Source: Stenotrophomonas chelatiphaga
Lineage (GTDB): Bacteria > Pseudomonadota > Gammaproteobacteria > Xanthomonadales > Xanthomonadaceae
Direction of reading: 5' to 3'
Assembly (NCBI RefSeq): GCF_001431535.1
Contig: NZ_LDJK01000012.1
Coordinates: 62,001 to 126,000 of the forward strand
Length of the DNA: 64,000 nucleotides
Shown: piece by piece, positions 38,598-46,668 of the stretch
Position numbering within the stretch: position 1 is the first letter of the stretch
How the letters are laid out: every line of letters begins with the position of its first letter
Program-made: the position numbers and the translations under genes
The notes under the pieces: model-generated
The model's database searches: none
The model's input: the letters and a program-made list of their open reading frames with translations, nothing else
What the model was told of the DNA's origin: nothing

Positions 38598-38776
38598 CTG
38601 TCCTTTTGCCTGAGAGTTCAGCGGACGAGTCCGCGTGCCCCTTCGGCGGATCCCTGCGGATCTCTCTCCAGCTCGGCGATTCGGATACATGGTTGGTGGA
38701 ATGCCATTCCACCGGCCTGAGCGATCATGGGAGCCTGCGCCTTCGGCGGGTGCCAGCGTGGCACCACTCTCCTGCA
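38598..38776 (-). ncRNA. Tandem glycine riboswitch
   Basis: Two glycine aptamers read on the minus strand. The downstream aptamer (about 38670-38598) has GGAGAGA, CCGAAGGGGC and the highly conserved CTCTCAGGCAAAAGGAC. The upstream aptamer (about 38776-38700) has GGAGAGT, CGCCGAAGGCGC and a diverged GCTCAGGC 3' part. The linker between them is short. Glycine riboswitches classically control glycine cleavage genes or transporters; here the only downstream gene is the TRIC channel gene 92 bases away. Confidence 0.92.
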
Positions 38777-38824
38777 TCCGGCGCGTAGTGTAGCCGCTGG
38801 CGGCGGTTGGGCGATAATCGCGGC

Positions 38825-39088
38825 ATGGCCCGCCCCGACACGCCCTGGTTCCTGTACCTGCTCGAATGCCGGGACGGCAGCTATTACGCGGGCATCAGCA
38901 CGGATGTGCAGGCACGGTTCGCCGCCCACCTGGCCGGGAAGGGCGCGCGCTACACCCGGGCGCGCCCGCCGCTGCAGATCCTCGCGGTGCGCCAGTACCC
39001 GGACCGCGCCGAAGCCTCGCGCGCGGAGTGGCAGCTGAAGCAGCAGCCCCGCGCGCGCAAGCTGGCGTGGCTGAGCGAGGCGTTGTAA
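38825..39088 (+). CDS. GIY-YIG domain protein (YhbQ-like)
   Basis: Single-domain GIY-YIG protein of 87 residues. The family core is visible: [19 protein letters not shown] at the start (GIY/YIG region), R near [16 protein letters not shown], and an Ala-Glu-Trp segment ([10 protein letters not shown]) with the catalytic Glu. Small members such as YhbQ have proposed nuclease activity in DNA repair. Divergent from the riboswitch-controlled TRIC gene. The ATG at 38825 is preferred to a TTG six codons earlier. Confidence 0.88.
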   Translation: MARPDTPWFLYLLECRDGSYYAGISTDVQARFAAHLAGKGARYTRARPPLQILAVRQYPDRAEASRAEWQLKQQPRARKLAWLSEAL

Positions 39089-39101
39089 CGCCAGCGTCCG
39101 T

Positions 39102-39125
39102 CCGCCGGGCCTGGCTCGGCGCTAC
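39102..39125 (-). repeat. GTAG-headed REP-like element
   Basis: Minus-strand GTAG with arms CGCCGAGCC and (imperfect) GGCCCGGCGGA, directly after the GIY-YIG gene stop. First of three clustered elements. Confidence 0.7.
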
Positions 39126-39137
39126 CGGCATCGCGCT

Positions 39138-39161
39138 GTAGCGCCGACCCATGGTCGGCGG
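39138..39161 (+). repeat. GTAG-headed REP-like element
   Basis: GTAG followed by CGCCGACC-CAT-GGTCGGCG, a perfect 8-bp stem. It has an identical copy 51 bases downstream. Confidence 0.88.
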
Positions 39162-39188
39162 GCGCAGGGGGCACGACGGATCGCCTTG

Positions 39189-39211
39189 GTAGCGCCGACC
39201 CATGGTCGGCG
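39189..39211 (+). repeat. GTAG-headed REP-like element
   Basis: Exact copy of the 39138 element (GTAG, CGCCGACC-CAT-GGTCGGCG). It ends nine bases before the stop of the convergent NDH-2 gene, so the cluster could act as a transcription barrier. Confidence 0.88.
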
Positions 39212-39219
39212 GGCGCCGC

Positions 39220-40503
39220 TCACCCGCGCGGCGGGTCCTTGGGCGGTTTCACGTCGCCGAAGATGATCCGCGCGCTGCGCTGGTAGCTCCAGTACGCCAC
39301 CGCCCAGTTCAGCAGCACGACCATGCGGTTGCGGAAGCCGATCAGGAAGAACACGTGGGCGGCCAGCCAGAACCACCACGCGAGCAGCCCGGACAGCTGC
39401 AGTTTTCCCAGGTGCACGATCGCGGCCATGCGCCCGATGGTGGCCAGGTTGCCGTAGTCGGCGTACTTGAACGGACCCGGCGCCGGCTTGCCGTGCAGGC
39501 GCGCACGGATGGTGTCGGCCACGTGCTTGCCCATCTGCTTGGCGGCAGGCGCCACGCCGGGCACCGGCCGGCCATCGGCCTGGGTCAGGGCGGCCAGGTC
39601 GCCGGCCACGAACAGTTCCGGGTGGCCGGGCAGGGTCAGGTCGGGCTGCACCAGTACGCGTCCGGCGCGGTCCAGCGGCGTTTCCAGCGTGGCGCCGAGC
39701 GGCGATGCCGCCACGCCGGCGGCCCAGACCACGGTACGCGCGGGGACGAACTGCTCGCCCAGCTGGAAGCCCAGGCTGTCGATGGCCGTCACCGGCGTAC
39801 CGGTCAGTACCTCCACGCCGAGCTTTTCCAGTTGGCGACGCGCCTTCAGCGAAAGCACGTCCGGGAAGGTGGAGAGCACGCGCGGCCCAGCTTCCACCAG
39901 TCGCACCCGGGCCGAGGCCGGGTCGATGTGGCGGAACTCGTTGCGCAGGGTGTGGCGGGCGATCTCGGCCAGGGTGCCGGCCAGTTCGACGCCGGTGGGG
40001 CCGCCGCCGACCACCGCGAAACTGAGCCAGGCGGCTTTCTTTTCCGGGTCCGGCTCGGCCTCTGCGCGCTCGAAGGCGAGCAGCAGCTTGCGGCGCAGGG
40101 CAATGGCGTCATCCAGGGTTTTCAGGCCCGGCGCATCCTTGGCCCATTCGTCGTGACCGAAGTAGGCGTGGGTGGCACCGCTGGCCAGCAGCAGGGTGTC
40201 GTATTCCAGCGATGTGCCATCGACCAACTGCACGCTGCGCGCCTGCTTGTCGATGCGGGTGACTTCGCCCAGGCGCACTTCCACGTTGCGCTGGTGGCCG
40301 AGGATATGCCGCAGCGGGGCGGCGATGTCCGGAGCGGACAGCCCGGCGGTGGCCACCTGGTAAAGCAGCGGCTGGAACAGATGGTGGTTGCGGCGATCGA
40401 CCAGGGTGATACGGATGCGCTCGCTGGCCAGGGCGCGGGTCGCCCAGAGGCCGGCGAAACCACCGCCGACGATGACCAGGTGGGGGGTGCGCTCGCGCGT
40501 CAT
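39220..40503 (-). CDS. ndh: Type II NADH dehydrogenase (NDH-2)
   Basis: Non-proton-pumping NADH:quinone oxidoreductase, 427 residues, feeding electrons into the respiratory chain at the inner membrane. FAD-binding VIVGGGFAGL near the N-terminus, the NADH-binding VVGGGPTGVELAG at about 165-178, a second FAD motif with ELFVAGDLAA near 290, and a C-terminal amphipathic/hydrophobic anchor (LLAWWFWLAAHVFFLIGF). The ATG at 40503 removes 23 non-conserved residues. Divergent from the NYN-domain gene. Confidence 0.9.
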   Translation of the reverse strand: MTRERTPHLVIVGGGFAGLWATRALASERIRITLVDRRNHHLFQPLLYQVATAGLSAPDIAAPLRHILGHQRNVEVRLGEVTRIDKQARSVQLVDGTSLEYDTLLLASGATHAYFGHDEWAKDAPGLKTLDDAIALRRKLLLAFERAEAEPDPEKKAAWLSFAVVGGGPTGVELAGTLAEIARHTLRNEFRHIDPASARVRLVEAGPRVLSTFPDVLSLKARRQLEKLGVEVLTGTPVTAIDSLGFQLGEQFVPARTVVWAAGVAASPLGATLETPLDRAGRVLVQPDLTLPGHPELFVAGDLAALTQADGRPVPGVAPAAKQMGKHVADTIRARLHGKPAPGPFKYADYGNLATIGRMAAIVHLGKLQLSGLLAWWFWLAAHVFFLIGFRNRMVVLLNWAVAYWSYQRSARIIFGDVKPPKDPPRG

Positions 40504-40606
40504 TCGCGTGGCTCCAGTAGGGGGGCGTTGGGATGATCGCATGTCACACGGCGCGCTGCCGGTGTGGAACATACTGTCCGAACACCATCGTCAGCCTGGA
40601 GCAGGT

Positions 40607-41434
40607 ATGTCCGAGCCGGAAAAGCGCATTGCCCTGTTGATCGACGCCGACAACGCGCCCGCATCGAAGATCGAGGAGGTGCTGGCCGAAGTGGCCCGGC
40701 ACGGCGTGGCCAACGTCCGTCGCGCCTACGGCAACTGGAAGAGCCCGAGCCTGAAGGGCTGGGAAGCGGTGCTGCACGAGTATGCGATCCGTCCGATCCA
40801 GCAGTTCGCCTACAGCCGCGGCAAGAACGCGTCGGACATGGCGATGGTGATCGATGCGATGGACCTGCTGTACGCACGCAACCTGGATGGGTTCGCGATC
40901 GTGTCCAGCGATGCCGACTTCACTCCGCTGGTGATGCGACTGCTCACCGACGGGGTCAAGGTGTACGGCTTCGGCGAGAAGAAGACCCCGGATCCGTTCG
41001 TCAACGCGTGTTCGAAATTCACCTACCTGGAAGCCTTGGGCCAGGCCCATGCCAGTCCCCCGGATGCCCATCCGGAAGGCGCGACCACCGGCGAGGCGGG
41101 CGAGGCCGGCAGTGAGGCTCGACCGCGCAAGACCGGTGCGGAAATGCGCAGCGATACCAAGCTGGTCAACCTGCTGCGCCGTGCGGTGGCCTCGGCCGAA
41201 GGCGAAGACGGCTGGTCGCACCTGGGGCCAGTGGGCAGCCAGATCGGCAACCAGGCCTCGTTCGATCCGCGCAACTATGGCTACGGCAAGCTCAGCGACC
41301 TGCTGGCGGCGATCGGCCTGTTCGAGATGAAGAAGGACGGCAAATCGTCGTACGTGCGGGCACTGGCGAAGAAGCCGGTGGCCAAGCAGGCGACCAAAAG
41401 GGCCGCCAAGACCGGCAACACCACGCCAGCCTGA
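40607..41434 (+). CDS. NYN-domain protein with OST-HTH/LOTUS-like C-terminus
   Basis: Cytosolic protein of 275 residues. Residues 7-145 form a NYN (PIN-like) nuclease-type domain with acidic residues LLIDADN, ASDMAMVIDAMD and SSDADFTPLV, which are candidate metal ligands. The C-terminal part (about 180-260; LVNLLRRAV...DGWSHLGPVGSQI...YGYGKLSDLLAAI) matches an OST-HTH/LOTUS-type RNA-binding fold, followed by a Lys-rich tail. Predicted role: RNA processing or decay. Related YbjH/LabA-like proteins are widespread but poorly understood. Confidence 0.85.
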   Translation: MSEPEKRIALLIDADNAPASKIEEVLAEVARHGVANVRRAYGNWKSPSLKGWEAVLHEYAIRPIQQFAYSRGKNASDMAMVIDAMDLLYARNLDGFAIVSSDADFTPLVMRLLTDGVKVYGFGEKKTPDPFVNACSKFTYLEALGQAHASPPDAHPEGATTGEAGEAGSEARPRKTGAEMRSDTKLVNLLRRAVASAEGEDGWSHLGPVGSQIGNQASFDPRNYGYGKLSDLLAAIGLFEMKKDGKSSYVRALAKKPVAKQATKRAAKTGNTTPA

Positions 41435-41494
41435 CCGGCGTATCGTAGCGGTCCCGCGCCACGCCGGCGCACGTTTGCCTGCAAGGAAAACCAC

Positions 41495-42115
41495 ATGCTG
41501 AAGATCTGGGGCCGCCGCAATTCCAGCAACGTGCGCAAGGTGCTGTGGTGTGCCGAGGAAATCGGGCTGGCGTATGAGTCGATCGAAGTCGGCGGCAGTT
41601 TCGGCGGCACCCAGGCCGCCGAGTACCAGGCCATGAATCCCAACGGGCTGGTGCCGGCGATCGAAGACAACGGCCTGCCGTTGTGGGAATCCAATGCGAT
41701 CGTGCGCTATCTGTCGGCGCGTTATGCGTTGGGCACGCTGTATCTGGAAGACGCGGCCGAGCGCGCGCACGGCGAGAAGTGGATGGACTGGACGACCTCG
41801 CGCATGGCACCGCTGTACAGCGAGCTGATCTGGGGCGTGATGCGGACCGCACCGGCGGATCGCGATGAGGTCCGCATCAACGCGGCACTGGTCAAGGCCG
41901 GCGACCTGCTGGCGATGGCCGATACCGCGTTGTCCAGGCAGCCGTGGCTGTCCGGCGACCGCTTCGCGATGGGCGATATTCCGCTGGGCGCGCTGGTGTA
42001 TGCGTGGTTCGAGATGCCGATCCAGCGCCCTGACCTACCGCACCTGGCAGACTGGTATGCACGCCTGCGCGAACGTCCGGCGTACCAGCGCGGCGTCATG
42101 ACCGGGATGAGCTGA
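41495..42115 (+). CDS. Glutathione S-transferase
   Basis: Cytosolic GST of 206 residues. Thioredoxin-like N-domain (1-80) with a Ser/Asn active-site region (RRNSSNVRKVLW), cis-Pro LVPAIEDNG and the glutathione-binding ESNAIVRYL; helical C-domain with the N-capping GDRFAMGDIPLG motif. It conjugates or isomerises electrophiles; the class resembles theta/beta-like bacterial GSTs. Monocistronic, 60 bases after the NYN gene. Confidence 0.92.
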   Translation: MLKIWGRRNSSNVRKVLWCAEEIGLAYESIEVGGSFGGTQAAEYQAMNPNGLVPAIEDNGLPLWESNAIVRYLSARYALGTLYLEDAAERAHGEKWMDWTTSRMAPLYSELIWGVMRTAPADRDEVRINAALVKAGDLLAMADTALSRQPWLSGDRFAMGDIPLGALVYAWFEMPIQRPDLPHLADWYARLRERPAYQRGVMTGMS

Positions 42116-42122
42116 CGGCGGG

Positions 42123-42147
42123 GTAGCGCCAAGCCATCCCGGCGAGC
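42123..42147 (+). repeat. Degenerate GTAG-headed REP-like element
   Basis: GTAGCGCC followed by an imperfect arm (GGCGAGC) eight bases after the GST stop. Weaker than its neighbours. Confidence 0.55.
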
Positions 42148-42162
42148 GAAGCGCGAACAGCA

Positions 42163-42185
42163 TGACGGCCAGCGGCCGTCACTAC
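42163..42185 (-). repeat. GTAG-headed REP-like element
   Basis: Reverse-complement copy, base for base, of the element at 37855-37877. It sits in the 79-base gap between the convergent GST and priA genes. Confidence 0.87.
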
Positions 42186-42194
42186 CAACGGCCG

Positions 42195-44372
42195 TCAGTA
42201 CAGGTCTACCGGGTCCACGTCGAGCGACCAGCGCACCTTGCGTGCCTCCGGCAGGCCCTGCAGCAAGGGTGCCACGTGATCCAGCACGGCATGCAGCGCG
42301 GGGCGCTGCGCGCTGGACAGCAGCAACTGCGTGCGCTGGTAGCCCGCCCGCCGTGGCATCGGTGCGGGCATCGGCCCGAACGCTTCCAGGTGCGGCTGTT
42401 CGCCCACCAGCGCACGCACGGCCAGCAGGAACGCATTGGCATGTTCGACCTGCTGCGCTTCGGCGCGCAGCAGCGCCAGATGGGCGAACGGCGGGAAGCC
42501 GGCGGCCTGGCGCTGGTTGAGTTCGGCCGCGGCGAACGGGTGGTAGCCGCCGTTGACCAGGGTTTCCAGCAGCGGGTGGCCCGGATGGTGGGTCTGCAGC
42601 CAGACCTCGCCGGGATCGCGCGCGCGCCCGGCGCGGCCGGCCACCTGGATCAACTGCTGGGCCAGCTTCTCGGTCGCGCGGAAGTCCGAAGAGAACAGGC
42701 CTTCGTCGATGCCCACCACCACCACCAGCGTCAGCTTGGGCAGGTCGTGGCCCTTGGCCAGGATCTGCGTGCCGACCAGGATGCCGGGCTGGTCACCGAG
42801 CCGGGCCAGCTGTTGTTCCAGCGCATCGCGGCGCGAGGTGGTGCTGCGGTCGATGCGCAGCACCGGCACGTCCGGGAAGGCCTGTGCCAGGTGTTCCTCC
42901 AGCCGTTCGGTGCCGATGCCCTGCGGCTGCAGCGCCAGGCTGGCGCAGGCCGGGCACGCCAACGGGGCGGCCTGCCGCGCACCGCAGTGGTGGCACTGCA
43001 GGCGCCGGCCCGCGCCATGCACGGTCATCGGCGCATCACAGCGCTGGCAGGGCGCGGTCCAGCCGCAGTCGTGGCACAACAGTACTGGCGCATAGCCGCG
43101 GCGGTTCTTGAACACCAGCACCTGCTGGCCGTTGCGCAGGTGCTCGGCGATGCCTTCCAGCACCTGCGGTGACAGGCCATCGCGAAGCGGACGCTTGCGC
43201 ACATCCAGGATGCGGACGCGCGGCGGCATGGCATCGCCGGCACGCACCTTCAACCGCAGGTGGGTGAAGCGGCCGGCATGCGCGTTGTGCAGGGTTTCCA
43301 TCGCCGGGGTGGCGCTGCCCAGCACCACCGGAATGCCGAGCGCCTTGGCCCGCACCAGGGCGAAATCGCGGGCGTGGTAGCGGATGCCGTCCTGCTGCTT
43401 GTAGCTGTTGTCGTGTTCCTCATCCACGATCAGCAGGCCCGCTTCGGGCAGCGGCATGAAGATCGCCGAGCGCGTACCCACGATCACCCGTGCTTCGCCA
43501 CGCGAGGCCGCCGCCCAGACCCGCGCGCGTTCGTTGTCGTTGAGGCCGGAGTGGAAGGCGTGCACGGCAATCCCGAGGCGGCCGCGGAAGCGTGCCAGGG
43601 TCTGCGGGGTAAGGCCGATTTCCGGCACCAGCACCAGCGCCTGCCGGCCCTGCGCCAGGCACTGGATGATCGCCTGCAGGTAGACCTCGGTCTTGCCGCT
43701 GCCGGTGACCCCGTCCAGCAGGAACGGCGCGAAGCCCTGCGCGGCGGTGATCGCCTGCACCGCATTTGCCTGCTCCGGATTCAGGGTCGGGCCGCCCAGC
43801 GGACTGGCCTGCAGCGGTGCCACCGCCAACGCCACGCGCTCGGCAAGACCGCGCTTGGCCAGGCTGCGTGCCGCCGTGCGCCAATCGTCCATCCGCGCGG
43901 CGATCACGTCTTCATCGACCACCGCATCGGCCAGCAGTTCGGCCAGTTGGCGCGGTCGGCTGCCGGCGCGCAGGCTGCCCCGTTGTTCGCGCCCGTCGGC
44001 AGAAAGCTGCCAGCCCCAGTGGTGGGTTTCCGGCATCGGCTCGCCATGCCGCAGCGGGCCGGGCAGGGCGGTGGACAGCACTTCGCCCAGCGGCGCGTGG
44101 GTATAACGGGCCAGCCATTGCAGGCTGTGCCACAACTCGGCCTGCAGCAGCGGCGCCGGGTCCAGCCAGGTGAGGGCCTGGCGCAGGCTGGCCGCTGGAT
44201 CGGCGCTGCCCTGTTCCACCACCACGCCCACCAGTTCGCGCGGGCCGAACGGCACCCGGATCCGGCAGCCGACGACCACGTCCGGTGCCGGGCCCTCCGG
44301 TGGCAGGTAGTCGAACAACTGCGGCAACGGGACCGGCAGGGCAATGCGCAGGGTGGGCAGGGGAGCATCCAT
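42195..44372 (-). CDS. priA: Primosomal protein N' (PriA helicase)
   Basis: 3'-5' helicase that restarts collapsed replication forks by loading DnaB. 725 residues: N-terminal DNA-binding domain (LRIALPVPLPQLFDYLPP), Walker A GVTGSGKTEVY near 231, DEEHDNSYKQ, the eight-Cys zinc-binding region (CHDCGWTAPCQRC ... CHHCG ... CPAC) and helicase motifs to the C-terminus. The ATG at 44372 is chosen because MDAPLPTLRIALP aligns with the family start; the 41 extra codons upstream are not conserved-looking. An AT-rich gap with two DnaA boxes lies upstream. Confidence 0.95.
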   Translation of the reverse strand: MDAPLPTLRIALPVPLPQLFDYLPPEGPAPDVVVGCRIRVPFGPRELVGVVVEQGSADPAASLRQALTWLDPAPLLQAELWHSLQWLARYTHAPLGEVLSTALPGPLRHGEPMPETHHWGWQLSADGREQRGSLRAGSRPRQLAELLADAVVDEDVIAARMDDWRTAARSLAKRGLAERVALAVAPLQASPLGGPTLNPEQANAVQAITAAQGFAPFLLDGVTGSGKTEVYLQAIIQCLAQGRQALVLVPEIGLTPQTLARFRGRLGIAVHAFHSGLNDNERARVWAAASRGEARVIVGTRSAIFMPLPEAGLLIVDEEHDNSYKQQDGIRYHARDFALVRAKALGIPVVLGSATPAMETLHNAHAGRFTHLRLKVRAGDAMPPRVRILDVRKRPLRDGLSPQVLEGIAEHLRNGQQVLVFKNRRGYAPVLLCHDCGWTAPCQRCDAPMTVHGAGRRLQCHHCGARQAAPLACPACASLALQPQGIGTERLEEHLAQAFPDVPVLRIDRSTTSRRDALEQQLARLGDQPGILVGTQILAKGHDLPKLTLVVVVGIDEGLFSSDFRATEKLAQQLIQVAGRAGRARDPGEVWLQTHHPGHPLLETLVNGGYHPFAAAELNQRQAAGFPPFAHLALLRAEAQQVEHANAFLLAVRALVGEQPHLEAFGPMPAPMPRRAGYQRTQLLLSSAQRPALHAVLDHVAPLLQGLPEARKVRWSLDVDPVDLY

Positions 44373-44787
44373 CTGGGGAGTGTACCGACCCGCTGAACGT
44401 CCCCGCAGAGCGCATTCAGGGGCGTCACTCCTCAGTGAAGAGACCCTAAACACGAGGTAAATATCGGACTCCATTGGAGATTCAGGGTTATCCACATCTT
44501 TTGTGGATAAGTCTGTGCGTTAGCTTGGGTGGAAGGCGGCAAGTGCCGATGCCGACAGCCTTGATCTTGTCATGGTCAAAAATTAGCCACACAATATTAG
44601 TATTCAAAATCAATGGCTTATGTGTGAAATGCCGCTGAAACATAAGCTCCGGGCGGCTTGGGTATCAGCGGACCAGCGATTTCTTGACGCTGTGCACAAC
44701 GTGCAGCACGAACGCCCGTGACTAGCAAGCCCTCGGCGTCGCTGGTTGGGAGCAGCTATCATTCCGCGTGAATTCCTGGAGTCCCTG
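44373..44787. other. AT-rich gap between divergent priA and sigma-like gene
   Basis: A 415-base non-coding stretch, clearly richer in A+T than anywhere else in the window (notably 44574-44640). It contains two perfect DnaA boxes head to head (44488-44510). It must hold the promoters of priA and of the gene at 44788; no consensus promoter was singled out. Confidence 0.7.
44488..44510. promoter_or_regulatory. Two perfect DnaA boxes as an inverted repeat
   Basis: TTATCCACA (44488-44496), a 5-base spacer TCTTT, then TGTGGATAA (44502-44510). Each half is the exact consensus DnaA box. It is 116-138 bases upstream of the priA start, so DnaA-dependent control of priA is possible; a replication-related DnaA-binding locus is the alternative. 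Confidence 0.75.
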
Positions 44788-45789
44788 ATGACGGCAGCGT
44801 CCGCCTCTTTATCCCCTACTGCGGCCGGTGCGTTGTCGGCATTTCTTCGTGGCGTTGAACGTCGTGCCCTGGTGGTCGCCGAACTGCAGACCGGTGATGC
44901 CGCGCGCGCCGAACAGGCGTTGGTCGCGGTCATGCGCGCGTTTGCCGCGGTCGCCAGCGATCTGCCGATGGCACAGTGGCCGCCGCGCTTCTGGGCGCTG
45001 CTCGCCGCCCGCCAGGCGCTGCGCGAAACGCCTACCGGCCGCTGGGAGGGCACACTGGCCCACCTGGGCAGCCTGCAGCCGCTGGTCCGCCTGGCCCTGC
45101 TGCTGCGGATCGGCGCAGGGTTGGACGAAGATACCGCCGCGCGCCTGCTGGATACCGATGTAGACGGTTACCAGGAAGCGTTGGCCGCCGCCTGCCCGCG
45201 CGATGCACACGGCAACCCGGACGCGCAGGCGTGGCGGGTGCTGGCCGAACAAGTGCAGCAGCAGATCCGCGAACTGCCTGCCCAGCGCCTGAAGGAACTG
45301 CAGCAGCCAGTGGCGGCGGGCAGGAAAGAGGAAGCGCCCAAGACCTGGCGTGCCCCGGCGGCCGAGCCGCGCACGTCTGCAACGCCACCACGGCGGCGGT
45401 CTTCGCAGCAGCGCCGCTGGCGCGGGCCGGCGATCCTGCTGGGCACCGTGCTGGTGCTGTTGCTGGCCGGGCTCGGCTGGCGCGCCTGGCGGTCACATGT
45501 GCCCGATGCGCCCGCGGTGGTCCCCGACGGCGCGGTAGGCGAGGCCGGTCCGGTCACGGTCGAAGCCCTGGAGGGTGACCCGCCGAAGGTGGCCGCCGCC
45601 GCTGCCGATCCGATGGCGACCGAAGATGCGGCGATGCTCGCCGACCGTGATTTCCCGCTGCTGGCCGATGCCGACCTGCATGCCTGGTCGGCCGCGGGCG
45701 GCCCGCTGCCGGTCGACGAATCGCAGGCCAGGCCGACCCGACCCGAACCGGTTGCGGCCGCGCTGGAAACGGCGGCTGCCGATGAGTAA
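44788..45789 (+). CDS. Sigma-factor-like membrane protein, function unknown
   Basis: 333 residues. The N-terminal 130 residues are helical and look like a degenerate ECF sigma factor: an acidic/helical region 2-like part, then SLQPLVRLALLLRIGAGLD-type segment like region 4. After a Pro/Arg-rich stretch (about 190-212) a transmembrane helix follows (about 213-235), then an acidic, Ala-Pro-rich periplasmic tail. This resembles a sigma-like domain tethered to the membrane. Start ATG 44788 has GGAG nearby. The gene overlaps the next by 8 bases (DUF3106 protein), so they probably work together. Sigma relationship is inference. Confidence 0.7.
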   Translation: MTAASASLSPTAAGALSAFLRGVERRALVVAELQTGDAARAEQALVAVMRAFAAVASDLPMAQWPPRFWALLAARQALRETPTGRWEGTLAHLGSLQPLVRLALLLRIGAGLDEDTAARLLDTDVDGYQEALAAACPRDAHGNPDAQAWRVLAEQVQQQIRELPAQRLKELQQPVAAGRKEEAPKTWRAPAAEPRTSATPPRRRSSQQRRWRGPAILLGTVLVLLLAGLGWRAWRSHVPDAPAVVPDGAVGEAGPVTVEALEGDPPKVAAAAADPMATEDAAMLADRDFPLLADADLHAWSAAGGPLPVDESQARPTRPEPVAAALETAAADE

Positions 45790-46354
45790 GCGTTTCTGCC
45801 TGCTGGTGTTGCTGGGCGCCGCCGGGCTGGTACACGCCGCCCCGGACCGCACCGCGCTGCCGCTGTCGGTGCCTGCAGGGCCCGGCGCCATCGGCAGTCC
45901 CGCTGCCCCGGCGGCGATGCCGTGGCAGCAGCTCGGTGCGGAGCAGAAGCGCCAGCGCCGCAGCGAATACGCCGCGTGGCGGGCGATGAGCGAGTCCGAA
46001 CGGGCGCGCGTGCGCCAGGCCGCCGAGCGCTTTGCCGCCCTTCCATTGGCCAAGCAACAGGAACTGCGTGACCAGTTCAATGCACAGGACCAGGCGTTCC
46101 GTGATGGGTGGCGCCTGGGGCCGCTGCTGGGCGAGCATTTCAGCCGGCTGCAGGGCATGTTCGGCTACGTGCCGGAAAACCAGCGCGATGCCACCTTGGC
46201 GATGCTGCGGCAGCTGACCCCGGCACAGGTGTCGCAATTGACACTGGTCGCGCAGCGCACGCCGCCGCAGCAGCGCGATACGGTGCGGACCGAATTCCTG
46301 TCCGTGGCCCCGGCCCAGCGCGATGCGTGGCTGGCCCGTCAGGTGGGGCGCTGA
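45782..46354 (+). CDS. Exported DUF3106 protein
   Basis: Predicted periplasmic protein of 190 residues with a signal peptide (RFCLLVLLGAAGLVHA). The mature part has repeated Trp/Arg/Gln-rich helices (WQQLGAEQKRQRRSEYAAWR, LSPAQ-like LTPAQVSQL) characteristic of DUF3106. The function of this family is unknown; members often sit beside sigma/anti-sigma-like genes, as here, and could be periplasmic sensors or modulators of the tethered protein encoded just upstream. Confidence 0.82.
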   Translation: MSKRFCLLVLLGAAGLVHAAPDRTALPLSVPAGPGAIGSPAAPAAMPWQQLGAEQKRQRRSEYAAWRAMSESERARVRQAAERFAALPLAKQQELRDQFNAQDQAFRDGWRLGPLLGEHFSRLQGMFGYVPENQRDATLAMLRQLTPAQVSQLTLVAQRTPPQQRDTVRTEFLSVAPAQRDAWLARQVGR

Positions 46355-46390
46355 TCCTTCGCGCCGCCTGATGGCGGGCGCGGGAGGGGC

Positions 46391-46411
46391 GTGACGACCA
46401 ACGGTCGTCAC
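46391..46411. repeat. Palindrome GTGACGACC-AAC-GGTCGTCAC
   Basis: Perfect 9-bp inverted repeat, the same arms as at 27757-27777 with a different loop. It opens the tandem array that follows, sharing the GTCGTCAC end with the repeat units. Confidence 0.85.
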
Positions 46412-46529
46412 CCACCGGAGAGGTCTTCACCCACCGGGGAGGTCGTCACCCACCGGGTCGTCGTCACCCACCGGGGAGGTGTTCACCCACCGGGGGGGCG
46501 TCACCCACCAGGTCGTCGTCACCCACCGG
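46409..46529 (+). repeat. Tandem array of seven 18-19-bp units
   Basis: Seven copies of CACCCACCGG (one ends CAG) begin at 46409, 46428, 46447, 46465, 46484, 46502 and 46520, so the period is 18-19 bases; the spacers are variants of GGAGGTCGT. The array lies between the DUF3106 gene and the MATE gene, 139 bases before the MATE start. It is not a CRISPR (no unique spacers of regular length). Confidence 0.9.
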
Positions 46530-46668
46530 GGCGGTCATCACCTGCCAGCATCCGGTCATCCGCCGGCAGGCACCATCGCTGTCTCCACGGAACGGGTAAG
46601 ATGTCGGCCCGCAACCCGGTGTCTGTGCCCTTCGCGCGCAGCCGTAGTCGCCGACCCTCTGCAGCACC

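Noticed and set aside
44373..44787. AT-rich gap considered as the chromosomal origin
   Set aside because: Only two DnaA boxes and no dnaA, dnaN, rpmH or gidA neighbours; priA is not an origin marker.
46409..46529. Tandem array considered as a CRISPR
   Set aside because: Repeat units are only about 10 bases with spacers of 8-9 similar bases, and there are no cas genes nearby.
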